Shown: positions 48,136-58,493 of the stretch, piece after piece | Numbering within the stretch: the first letter of the stretch is position 1 | Layout: each line of letters begins with the position of its first letter | Source: Fragilaria crotonensis | Lineage: Eukaryota; Bacillariophyta; Fragilariophyceae; Fragilariales; Fragilariaceae | Direction: 5' to 3' | Length of the DNA stretch: 64,000 bases | Assembly (NCBI GenBank): GCA_022925895.1 | Contig: JAKSYS010000002.1 | Location: forward strand, 186,001-250,000 | The notes under the pieces: generated by a model | Told to the model about the DNA's origin: nothing | Databases searched by the model: none | What the model saw: the letters and a program-made list of their open reading frames with translations, nothing else | Translations under genes and position numbers: made by a program

Positions 48136-48593
48136 TATAAGATCGCATTCCTTGTAGAAATGTACGGAAAACACTGGTACTGCAGGTGCCAAAAATAGGT
48201 CAGTATGTTTATCCCGTACAAATGTACAAATTGATCTCGCAACGCACACAAGGACACACGTATGACGGCATTGTGCTCATACGACTACCGGTAGCTAGCT
48301 ACCTGGTAGTACTCTGCGTACATGACACTGCAGCACACACAATACAATACTACACCACCGTACAATACACAATACACCGTCGTGTAAGATACTCTGTATG
48401 TTTCACGACGGTACGTACAACACATACCATACATAAGCACGCAATAGCATACTGGCTTTTGTACCAGCATTCTAACTGAACTGAGTAACGGTACTTTCGT
48501 ACTCGATAGCGTACTACGTCATTAACCTCACAAGCATAATAGACACTGTACACCACCAGCCGCACCATAAACGTACTGTACCACGCACCGAAC

Positions 48594-48636
48594 ACCATGC
48601 ACCATGCACCATGCACCATGCACCAGACACCAGACT

Positions 48637-48674
<38 letters not shown>
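48594..48674. repeat. 7-bp minisatellite (CACCATG then ACACCAG)
   Basis: Four CACCATG units are followed by about seven ACACCAG units with one variant (ACTCCAG). The switch between two 7-mers suggests one array with a spreading variant. Confidence 0.9.
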
Positions 48675-48889
48675 TAGCTATGATACACTTGTACAACGTA
48701 CAATGAATGTACAGCGTACAAACCATGCGCTAGTACGGTATCCCAGCAGACGGTGTAAAAAACGCTGTATACTGTACACTGTACGGCACAAACACTAGCC
48801 CACCCACGATACGACATACTCCAGTATGTCGTACAAAACACGTACAGTACTCGGTGTTTTATGTGTGTCGAAATTATGAAGAAAAAAGC

Positions 48890-49040
48890 TCAGGAATAAT
48901 ACTGCAGTAGTTCAGGAGCAAAAAAAATTCTTCATAAAAATGAGGAAACAGCAAACTTCGGAATCCTGAACTAAATAAATAAACCTGAACAATACTTCAG
49001 GAATCCTGAGCTAAATATGGGAATCCTGAAATTTTTCCAG
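48890..49040. repeat. right subterminal motif cluster
   Basis: AATCCTGAACT, AATCCTGAGCT and complements (AGTTCAGGA, GCTCAGGAAT) mirror the left-end cluster of the Plavaka/CACTA-like element. Confidence 0.75.
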
Positions 49041-49264
49041 TAACTATGATAAAAAATTCTTGTATCAACTATGGTACTTAGTTTTGGCACCCTTAGATGG
49101 AGTTAGTACTATCACTGTACTATTGGTAGGAGTACAAAACACAACATTAAAGTCTAGTAAATCGGCTCCACTAAGGTGAAGGAAAGTTGGCTTTATTTGT
49201 AGCCTACTTGAAGATGTAAAAGGTTACTACTGCGGATGTACTTAGTAACTAACATACCCTCACT

Positions 49265-50635
49265 GGAAGGTCCGGCCCATGCACGTTCCAGCCGTACCGT
49301 TTGGGGCAGTTGAGTTTGCGCGCCGGCCTTGCTCCGATTTGCACGATGCGAGAATTTTAGCAATGGTAATGATCCATCCGAGCCGGCAAGGTTGCTTCAT
49401 CGTAAGCAATTTTTCTTGACAGTAAGCAAAATCAGTAAGCAAATTATGCCGGTAAGCAAATTTTGTAAGCAAATTTTTCTGTAAGGCCGGTGCTTGCAGT
49501 GAGCGAAACGTTTTCAGCAGAACGGACGTCCCGTACTGTTCTGTGAAAACGTGAAATATGGTCCTTACAGGCATACTCCTAGAAAACCGCAGAATCGGAG
49601 AGCATTTTATACATACTATTTTGACATGTATAAGTGTAAAAGAAATCAGGCGTTGAATGTAGTTGCGTTAGAAATGTACTGAAGGTATCATGTGGATCAG
49701 TCGTCTCGTTTGTCGCTTGTCACGTCGTTCGTCGAACAAATTTGCCGCCATGAGCAAATGGGCCAAAAACCGCAAGCACTCGACAGACATGCCGCGCGGC
49801 TCGTGAAAGGAAGGCAGGCGCTCGTTTCGTTCGGATGCTACAATTTGCCGTCTCGGATCAAACGACGAGCTTCTCTATCGGATGCAGTTATCGGTGACAA
49901 TCAGATGAGTTCCGAAGACAAGAATAGCCGCCTGCCCGCGCACCGCAACTCGCATTGTACTCCATTGGCACAGCGTACTGTAGTACCACACCGTCCCATG
50001 CCTGGTCCCATTTAGTCCGAGTTCTAATTACGTAGCACTTCATACACAAACTCGGTTGTAGCGTTTCGTGCGAACCCGGCTTTCACACAGAACGCCCGCG
50101 GCCCGCGGCTTTCTGTGGTTTCGATCAAAAGTACCCGGATTCCCGAAACGCGCGCGCCATTCGGGGGCAGTTTTGGGGGCTGTAAGGACAATTTTTCCCC
50201 AGAATACAGACGCGGCGTTCTGTTTTGCGGGATGTTTCGTTCGCTGCAAGCACCGGCCTAAGCAAATTTGATTTTCGTAAGCAATTTTTCTTCGCTGTAT
50301 AAGTAAATTTTATTTACGTGTTTGAAAATTGGTATGTTTTTACGTAGAAAAGACAGTCCCCGTAAGTAAATTTAATCGTACAGTAAGCAAATTTTGTAAG
50401 CAAATTTCTGCTTACAATAGATTTGCTTATATGGTAAGCAAATTCCGCAAGCAATTCGTTCGGTAAGCAAAATATTTTTCGCTGTAAGCAATTTTTTTAC
50501 AGACGTCAGCCGCGTCACTACCACGCCGGCACATCCAATTTTGCGCCAGCCAGACATCGATCGGAACTTGTTTCCCTCCCGGCGGGCGCGCATACTTCCT
50601 TTATTCACGACTTCGCCCGTATTGCCGGACCTTCC
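49265..50635. mobile_element. non-autonomous inverted-repeat element with GTAAGCAAATTT repeats
   Basis: Ends GGAAGGTCCGGC (49265-49276) and the exact complement at 50624-50635. A second inverted pair lies inside (GGCCGGTGCTTGCAGTGAGC at 49485; complement ending 50258). Both arms between these pairs are packed with GTAAGCAAATTT and GTAAGCAATTTTT words. The centre (about 49575-50100) is GC-richer and lacks the repeat. No transposase seen. Total 1.37 kb. Confidence 0.65.
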
Positions 50636-50728
50636 TGGAGAACCAAGTAACAGGTAGACCCTACCGTGTGCGCGGGTTCACACGATTTCACCATCAAGTG
50701 CCATCTAGTGTCTATGTGACTTCTGTCT

Positions 50729-53700
50729 TTAATTAAAGATAAATCTTTAATTAAAGACACATTTGAGGGTATGCTGAAAACGGACTTCCCACCACATTCA
50801 TCAAAAACCATGATTACTATCGTGTTCAGCATAGCTTCAAACCCCTTGGCACATGAGGGTTTGCTTTAACTCCTATCATAACATGATCATTTTCACGTTC
50901 CCAGAGGAGGGGCATCAATTTTTCACGAATTTTCGCGTCTATCACGACTCATGAAAATTACGTAGAATACATACCACAGCCCACGACATATTGTTGATTT
51001 TTTAACCGAGTTTGAGCCTACGGTTAGATCATGTTCGTGTCTCTTTCAAGTGAAGTGAGGTCACCATCGTGTTCAGCATAGTTTAAAACGTGGTGGAGCA
51101 TATGTGGGGTGTTCCTTAATTCCAAGTATTTGAGGAGCAGCACGCACTTGAAAGTAGCAAAAAAATTTGCTACACCACCAGCACCCCATTTTCATACCTC
51201 ATTCGATCAATCACTGTTGACCTTTGCTTGTTCTTGCTTTCAACAGCAGCTGGTGAAGTGGTGATAATGTTGTCAAATTTGCCCGAACGAGTTCTTGATC
51301 AGAGAACAGTTCGCGGCGGGTGTGATATGGCAAAGGCCATTCATGTGACCTCGCTTGCTGAATGCAGTCGACGATACGGCACCCTTGCGAAGACCAAGAT
51401 GATTCCTGGAATTGTGGTTGAGTTGATCAAGGAGGTAAATCGTGGTGGCAATGGAAGGACAACGTCATACGTTGTCGCTGACTATTACTTCGGTAGTGGA
51501 ATCATCAAGAGACGTAAGTTGACGACAAGGAGTGTTGTGAGTTCGGAAGGGACCCCTGCACATGCGGAGATGCAGAGATTCTTGAGGACACGATTAGAGC
51601 CTGACAACGAAAGTCAAATTCCTCGTTCTCAAGAACATTTAAACCCCGTCATTCCACCACCAGCTGTTATCAACCCCCCACCTCCTAATGTTGATGCTGA
51701 GAATGTAGAGCATGAGGAGGAAAGAACAATTTATTCTGCTGGGCAATCACGAGATGATCTTTCTCCATCGGTGACCGTTCATGACACATCCTGGTATCAG
51801 GATGACGTTGCAACACAACATGATATGAATGGACCCGTTTTACGACGCGATTGGCGTGTCCGTGATGCAGCGGGGAACGTGTTGGCATTGTGACGGTCGC
51901 GGCGGCCGCGGAAATCAGGAGCTACAAATGTCAAGACTCGAATATTTCCTAATGATGTTTCCACAAAATCATTTACAAGAGATGGCTCGTTTGACGAACA
52001 AAGGCCTCGCGGCCACAAATAAGGAAAAGACAACCGTTGGAGAGTTGCTGAAGTTCTTTGGGGTGCTCATCCTTGCATCTAAGTTTGAGTTCCAGAGTCG
52101 GAGGAGTCTGTGGGCAACGACAGCACCAGCAAAGTATGTCCCTGCTCCAGCATTTGGGAAAACTGGGATGCCTCGTATGCGGTTTGACGATCTTTGGAAA
52201 TGCATTCGATGGAGCGATCAGCCAAGTGAACGACCAGATTCAATGAGCTCTGAACAGTATCGATGGAAACTTGTTGATGATTTTGTGGACAAGTTCAACA
52301 AGCACAGAGCTGCAACCTTCCAACCATCCGATACCATTTGTGTCGATGAGTCAATATCAAGGTGGTACGGAAAGGGTGGCCACTGAATCAACCATGGTCT
52401 TCCCATGTATGTTGCTATCGACAGGAAACCAGAGAGCGGATGTGAGATACAAAGTGCTGCTTGTGGGCGAAGCGGGATAATGATTCGTTTAAAATTGGTT
52501 AAGACAGCTGATGAGGAAGACCGCCAACATGAACTGGCTTCGGGTGAAGGAAACAATGAACAAGAAGGACTCTTGCATGGTGCGACCGTTATGAAGGAAC
52601 TTGTATTGCCTTGGCTTCATACAGATCGCATTGTTTGTGGTGACTCGTACTTTGCATCTGTACCCGCAGCCCTGATGTTAAGTCGAAATAGCATGAGATT
52701 TATTGGTGTTGTGAAGACAGCAACACGACAATATCAATGGGATACCTCCAACGGGTGGAGCTCAAGACCGCGGAGACAGGAAGGGACTGGTCACCAGGGG
52801 AAGTGATGGACAGCCTTCCCTCCTTGCTTTTGTTTGGATGGATCGCCAACGTCGATATTTTATATCAACTGCATCATCACTTGATGCTGGCGCTCCATAT
52901 GCTCGGTTGCGATGGCGACAGCTTGATGATTCTCCGAATGCTGAACCAACTCGCATGGAGCTCACAGTCCCTCAGCCAAAGGCTGCTGAGATCTACTATG
53001 ATGCGTGTGCCATGGTTGATAGACACAACCGGCATCGTCAGCAAACACTGGGATTGGAGCTAAAACTTGGGACACACATCTGGGCGATGCGAGTGAACTT
53101 ATCGATCTTCAGCATGATCGTGGTCGACACGTGGCTAGTTTACAGTCAGCCAGTGCACAGGTACACAGGAAAAGCAGAAAGAATTCTACACCTCGCTCTC
53201 CGAGGCTCATTGACAATACATATGACCATGTGCATAATCGCCGCCGCCGAAGGTTGGAAGAGCAAGATACGAGTGCCAGGAGTCCAGAACTATTCGATAG
53301 AACCACCGGAAATCCAAGGGCAGGAACTGCAGCTCATCTCACACCTACAAAAGGAGGAAGACTGCGCGAGATGGTTCAGAGCTTCCATATTCTCTGCAGG
53401 GACGTTGTAGGGTGTGCAAGAAGTTGACAATCTATTCTTGTTCGCTCTGCATGGACGAAAATTCAACCGCATCTGAGGTATGGATTTGCTACTCAAAATC
53501 AGGTCGAGTATGTTTTGCCACACACGTAACTTCATGCCACGATGAACAGTAAGAGGATTATATGTTTACATAAGCATTATTAGCTGTGAAGTTGTTGCGT
53601 TATTGACGGTAACAATCCACCATCGTCAAAGTCAAATTTTGAGTTGCACGTAGTATAAGTTTTACGGGAGCCTGTCTTGCAAACGTACGAAAAACGATGT

Positions 53701-53732
53701 CTTTAATTAAAGATAAATCTGTCTTTAATTAA
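50729..53732 (+). mobile_element. piggyBac-like transposon, broken
   Basis: A piggyBac transposase relic flanked by repeats of TTTAATTAAAGA: left 50728-50757, right 53702-53735. Read inward both ends begin TTAAAGA and come to TTTAATTAAAGACA after a short spacer (TAAATC left, CAGATTTATC right). TTAA is the piggyBac target, so the outer TTAA copies can be its duplication. CGTGTTCAGCATAG occurs twice in the left leader (50821, 51069). Confidence 0.7.
51228..53410 (+). pseudogene. piggyBac-like transposase (DDE_Tnp_1_7), broken
   Basis: An N-terminal region (51228-51890) with a chromo/SH3-like look is followed by the transposase core. First catalytic aspartate in CVDESISRWYGKGG (52340-52385), second in IVCGDSYFASVPAALML (52635), third in CAMVDRHNRHRQ (53010). 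Lesions seen: a frame change near 51890, TGA in place of an expected tryptophan codon after GGH at 52384, and slips around 52750-52830 before FVWMDRQRRYFISTASS. The usual C-terminal cysteine-rich zinc finger is not recognised. Confidence 0.85.
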
Positions 53733-54098
53733 AGATTGAGCCCAGACGGATAGACACTACCTGGTACCGGTAGCTAGCTACTCGAGTACGAGTAGCACAT
53801 AAAAGGTGAATGCAAGGAAATAGGTTCAACATTACAGTAGTGCGTTTGTGCGTCCGAGAATAGGTTCAACGCACTTCGATGCTGCACCCTGATGTGCTGT
53901 GCTTGCAGGGAAGCATCCCCATTGGCATTTCATAGACAACAGTTGGAGCCAAACGAACATCAACGCAGTGACAGACCAGAGGAACGCAGTCGTCATTGTT
54001 CTAATTTGAATTAAGTGATCTCATTCCTTTGCGAACACTCGAAAGATTCAATCAAACGAGTATTCATGCAATGCCAGTCTCCCCGTGAGACTAGCGTC
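53733..54098. other. intergenic, nothing recognised
   Basis: Between the piggyBac end and the Aurora kinase stop. It contains a GGTACCGGTAGCTAGCTAC palindromic string near 53773. Confidence 0.5.
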
Positions 54099-55031
54099 TC
54101 ACTTTCTGTTAATGTTGCGAAGTACCCATGGGTGATTTGGAATATTCTTCAAAGACATGCGCTTGCGAGGATCCTTTTGCAAGAGCTTACGAATCAAATC
54201 CTGCGCATCCTCGGCGACTCCCTTTGGAAACTTCAAATCCACTCGAGAAATGCGACGGTATGTGTCGTTGTGACCAGCAGCTTCAAAAGGAGGGCTTCCC
54301 ACCAGAAATTCAAACATGAGGACGCCGAGGGACCAGACATCGACTTGTTCGTCGTGTTCGCGTCCCTCCACCATCTCCGGTGGCAAATAATCCAGGGTTC
54401 CGCAAAGGGTGTTGCGTCGTGATGTTGGAGCGTGAACTGACCAACCAAAGTCAGCAATCTTAATCTCACCATAGGCCCCAATCAGCAGATTCTCGGGCTT
54501 AATATCTCGATGAATAACATGCTTGCAGTGACAGTAGTTTAATGCAAGCGCCAAATCCGAGATGTATTTTGCTGACACCTTCTCAGAGAAGCGGCCTTTG
54601 ATTGTCAGACGCTTATAGAGCTCTCCACCAGGAGAGTACTCCAGGATAAGATAGATCCGCTTCGAATCATAGAAGTAACCATACATTCTTAGAATGTTCC
54701 GGTGTCTAAGATGCGATTGGATTTCGATTTCACGACGTAGTTGATGCTCGACTCCAGCTTTCTGCAATTGAGATTTTTGCAGAACCTTTATGGCAACAAT
54801 GTATTTGGTTCGCTTCTCTCTCGCCAGGTATACTGATCCGAACTTCCCTCGACCAAGCGGTTTTCCAATCTCAAAATCGTTGAGAGACCACTGCGTGCCA
54901 CTAGCTGCTTTGGACTGGTGAGTTTGTGGCTCCTTGTTGGGTTGAGGTTCACCCAGAGTTCGTTTTAAACCCGGGCCGGATTTTATGTTCGAGAAAATCG
55001 CATTTTCCTTGTCGATCATCGTTGTCGCCAT
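54099..55031 (-). CDS. Aurora-family serine/threonine kinase
   Basis: 310 residues, single exon. Start at 55031 chosen over one 33 bp upstream because it sits in a strong Kozak context (ACCATGG). A KEN box (DKENAIF, residues 7-13) in the short N-terminus suggests degradation through the APC/C. Kinase domain from residue 53: GRGKFGSVY glycine loop, VAIK lysine, HRDIKPEN catalytic loop, DFG, and the Aurora signature in the activation loop, [16 protein letters not shown] with the autophosphorylated threonine. The C-terminus ends HPWVLRN, typical of the group. Auroras drive spindle assembly, chromosome segregation and cytokinesis. A/B subtype cannot be told from this. Confidence 0.95.
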   Translation of the reverse strand: MATTMIDKENAIFSNIKSGPGLKRTLGEPQPNKEPQTHQSKAASGTQWSLNDFEIGKPLGRGKFGSVYLAREKRTKYIVAIKVLQKSQLQKAGVEHQLRREIEIQSHLRHRNILRMYGYFYDSKRIYLILEYSPGGELYKRLTIKGRFSEKVSAKYISDLALALNYCHCKHVIHRDIKPENLLIGAYGEIKIADFGWSVHAPTSRRNTLCGTLDYLPPEMVEGREHDEQVDVWSLGVLMFEFLVGSPPFEAAGHNDTYRRISRVDLKFPKGVAEDAQDLIRKLLQKDPRKRMSLKNIPNHPWVLRNINRK

Positions 55032-55376
55032 GGTACGGCCGAATGAAGAGAGACAAAGGTGCACGGCCTTCTGTCAACGATGAATAAAGAATTGTGTGCA
55101 TCGTCGGTGGTGGTGAAATGTCCTCGCTGGTTCGCCATGTGTGTCGCCCATTTGGTTTCGGCGCGAAAAACGGCACGCAACGGTTTGAACTGAGATACTG
55201 GAGTTGATAAAAATAGCATAGAAAGTTCTATGTTGCTTCTGTTACGCCTTCACAGCCTAATTCTGCACATGGATAGCGGATCGTGGACATCAACGTACGG
55301 CCATGCAGTCCACTACCTGGCACTCCAGTATGTTTTTACGTGAAAAATATCTCTGGGGAGTTTACGAGATTCTGTG
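55032..55376. other. Aurora promoter region
   Basis: Upstream flank of the Aurora gene up to the target site of the next element. No motif stands out. Confidence 0.4.
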
Positions 55377-55384
55377 CCCCACTT

Positions 55385-56358
55385 GGCCTCGGCAGGGTAG
55401 GTAAAGGTAAAGGGTAAAGCTAACGGCCTTTACCTTTACCCAGAAATTACCCCATAAGGAAACGCATTACCTTTACCTTTACCCTTTGGAAATGTGTTAC
55501 CTTTACCCTTTAGGAAATTACCCTTTAAGGAAATCGTTACCTTTACCCTTTACCCTTTAAGGAAATCCTTTACCTTTACCCCTAACTGTTAAAAGTTAAA
55601 AGGTAAAAGGTAATTTCAAGTAATTATATGATTACAAATTTGTGAGTATGGAGTTGAGTACAACAACAACACCTTTGTGCACACATCGACACTCTGACAC
55701 CTGGACGCATTGAGTACATCAAAGCTGCCGATTAAGAACACCATGCTAATCGTAGAATAAACACCATTGTGTTTCATGCTATGAAATTAATTGACTATAA
55801 TGATTAGTACTCTGCTTCTTACTAGGCGCACTCAGTCATCGGCAAACAAATTATCAAACTGGACATCATTCAGCATGCCAACGGCACTATCATCAGGACT
55901 TCCTCCACCCTCATCTTGTCCCATCTCTATCATGTTGACCACTGCATCAATTGATTCGCTAGGCGGCTGAGTTGCTTGCAGCTTTGGTAATGTAAAGTGA
56001 AAAGCGAATCGCAGAATAATCCAGTAACAGATGCTTGCTCATACTACATGCTACTAGTGTATGATGTAGAATGTACAAAGTCCTACGTCCTATGCATCAA
56101 TTATCTTGAACTTCATCGATATTTGGATCTCCTTAAAGGGTAAGGTAAAGGTAATTAACGGGTAATCCAAAGCGTTACCTTTACCCTTTAGAAATTACCC
56201 TTCAAGGAAAATCATTACCTTTACCTTTACCCTTTAAGGAAATGTTTTAATTTTACCCTTTAGGAAATTACCCTTTAAGGAAAATCGTTACCTTTACCCT
56301 TACCTTTTACCTTTTAACCTAGGGGTAAAGGGTAATTTTCTTACCCTGCCGAGGCCTA
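55385..56358. mobile_element. non-autonomous transposon with TTTACC-type arrays
   Basis: Inverted ends GGCCTCGGCAGGGTA (55385-55399; complement 56342-56356). The octamer CCCCACTT lies on both sides (55377-55384 and 56359-56366), an 8-bp target duplication as made by hAT-like transposases; the right end has two extra bases (TA). Both arms (55400-55615, 56135-56340) consist of CCTTTACC, GGAAATTACCC and related words. The centre contains on the minus strand an intron-like acceptor followed by an acidic tail (SPDDSAVGMLNDVQFDNLF) ending TGA near 55836, perhaps the last exon of a lost gene. Confidence 0.65.
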
Positions 56359-56366
56359 CCCCACTT

Positions 56367-57690
56367 CTCTGTATCTTTTTTTATTATGTACGTAGTCCGA
56401 GTACGACATATGATAGTACGCGGATTACGTCGCACGTATCCCATGAACGCCTTCGGACCGCGGGGTAGTGTGTCGGAATGCCAGGCAACATCTTATATGC
56501 ATACTCGCTCACACATACTCCCATCGCAATACGTACTTGTACCACATAAAAATGGCTTCGACCCAATAAAATGACTTTGAACCAATCTCATGTGAAATTC
56601 AATGACCTCTACACAAAAACACTGCAACTTTCATTATTTCACACCGTGACCTATTGTAAAGCTATCCTTAATGAACAAATAGAGGTATGTCTGCAGCAAG
56701 AGAGAAAAGCAATATAATTGCTCAGTTCTCTTAAATATGCATACTGTAGATGAGACGTCAAAACATTTCTGTACGACCCTTTTTCACACGTCGAGGATGC
56801 CCTCCAAATCTTTATAAATTTCAGTTCTGAATATTTTCATACGTCTGTGCGAGGAGAAATCCACTTGGCGTTTGTACCACACGTTGTGGTACAAACATCT
56901 CGTTCAAAACCCTGTGCCAATACGCATTTCGATTTACGTAACACTTGTGAAATAAATCAAGACCAGAATATAAAATATTATTCATACATGAAAACAAATT
57001 TATACACAACTTTGACCCAGTAAATCAAAAACGAAGACTTGTTTATCATCGATAGCTAATTCAGATGTTGCTCCAGTACTTTCATCATTCTTTATTGCTG
57101 TTGACAGGGTAATGAGGGATCAATGATACGAACTGTTTGTAAAACATTTATGTGTTTCTGCCGAGATTTGGTAAGTCAAAACTCTTGTGAAACTATTGGT
57201 TCAAAGCCATTTTTATGTGGTACTGGAGTATGATACAACAAGTACTGGGAGCCACATTGAAGAAGGTACTGTATGTACCTGGTACAGTATACAGTACCAG
57301 AATCGTTACGTATCAGGTAGATTACAGTATCGTACGAGTTTCAGCATACGCCAGAAACGGTAGGTGTACTGTACGCCTTGACAGAGGACAGGCACCTACC
57401 GGTAGTGTTTGTACACTGAGTTCTACGTGTAACTGGTAGCAAGAGCCAGGAGTATGAAGTGGCGTATACAAACGTACTGTAAAATTCATATAAAACTTTT
57501 GGTACATAATACCTGGTACTCAGTACTAGTACCTGGTACCTGGTACCTGTTTACCAGTAGCTCATGCCCTACATGACAAATGCCCAGAAGCCGATCTGGC
57601 GATTGCCGCCAGAATTATTTCTTTCTTCCCCTCTTGCTTCATCGTCAAGAAGACCAGATAAGACATCAGATTTCACGCGCGACCTTGACG
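56367..57690. other. intergenic, GTAC-rich near 57.2-57.55 kb
   Basis: No gene supported. Near 57215-57560 GTAC, GGTACC and AGTACT words are very dense (TACCTGGTACCTGGTACCTG). Confidence 0.5.
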
Positions 57691-58493
57691 ATGGGGGCAG
57701 TGCATGGTGTTTACCTCAAGTATGTTGGCCTCTCCGCCATCTCCTACGCTGGTTATTCCATGCTCGTATCTGGCTCGGGGGCTTCAGATGGTCGGTCATT
57801 GACGGCGAACGAGGCAATGCCACTTTGGAAGTTCGGTGCCGCTGCTGTCTTTGGATACTCTGCGATTCTGAATGGCGCTATCGCCGTCATGTTCAAAATG
57901 GAACGAGGCATGTGGTTGATTGGAAAAGATCGATTGACTGGTCAGATTCCAATGTGGAGTTATCTTCTTCCCATTCCATCTACCTACCCTTGCACACCCA
58001 TCTTCACACGCGTCTCGGAAAGATGAAGGTCAAGGATCCCGACAGGAAGTTCAAAAGAGTAACGGTTCCTCTTGCTTCCGAAGTTCAACCCGGTTGGTGG
58101 GTAGGGATGTTACGGCCATGAACTTAACAAGGAATGGGGCGGGATCATAGACCTCACTGTCGAATTCCCTGAACGTATGATTACGAAGTCTTACCTTTCG
58201 ATTCCGACCTGGGATGGTGTCCCTGCTACGCCGGCGCAACTTGAAGAAGCCGCTAATTTTGCTGTAGAGGCTCGTCAGAGTGGCGATGTTATGGTACATT
58301 GCGCTCATGGTCGCGGCAGATCAACCACTGTTATGTGCGCGTGCTTGGTCAAGGCTGGTCTATTTCCAACTTGGCAAGAGGCGTTCGAAAAAGGAATCAA
58401 GCCTGGAAGATCTGTTTGCAAGCTCAATAGCTTGATGAAAAGGCTTTAACGGCGTGGCAAGAGCAGTTCGTTGACGGGAAGAAGGCTCAGTAA
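57691..58493 (+). CDS. membrane-anchored dual-specificity phosphatase
   Basis: Start MGAVHGVYLKYVG. Two hydrophobic segments (LSAISYAGYSMLVSG; AAAVFGYSAILNGAIAVMF) precede a cytosolic phosphatase with VHCAHGRGRSTTVMCACL (HCxxGxxR, nucleophile cysteine) and an upstream acidic WDGVPATP loop that may hold the general acid. This layout is found in algal and bacterial DSP-like proteins of uncertain substrate, lipid or protein. Three or four one-base slips: around 57970-58000 in the loop between anchor and catalytic part, near 58108 in a G-run (one G extra before CYGHELNKEW), and near 58442 where an A-run is one short before ALTAWQEQFVDGKKAQ and TAA at 58491. All are homopolymer-type. Confidence 0.75.

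Larger units (their letters stand above)
41802..49099. mobile_element. Plavaka/CACTA-like DNA transposon, 7.3 kb
   Basis: Bounded by 24-bp inverted repeats starting CATCTAAGGGTGCCAAAAC (41802-41825; complement at 49076-49099) with one mismatch. Just inside both ends are clusters of the motif TTCCTGAACT/AATCCTGAG in both orientations (41958-42170; 48890-49040), the subterminal-repeat layout used by CACTA-type transposases. It carries a spliced minus-strand gene and a plus-strand transposase in divergent order. A weak target duplication AGTTA (41794-41798, 49101-49105) is possible but not flush with the repeats. Superfamily is inferred from the transposase blocks. Confidence 0.8.

Noticed and set aside
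46420-49075. Additional genes in the right third of the Plavaka/CACTA-like element
   Set aside because: Apart from the fragment at 46415-46918 the area is repeats, palindromes and minisatellite; frames there are short and repetitive.
55395-56345. Interstitial telomere
   Set aside because: The repeats are TTTACC and GGAAATTACCC mixtures, not TTAGGG, and they sit within inverted ends with a target duplication.
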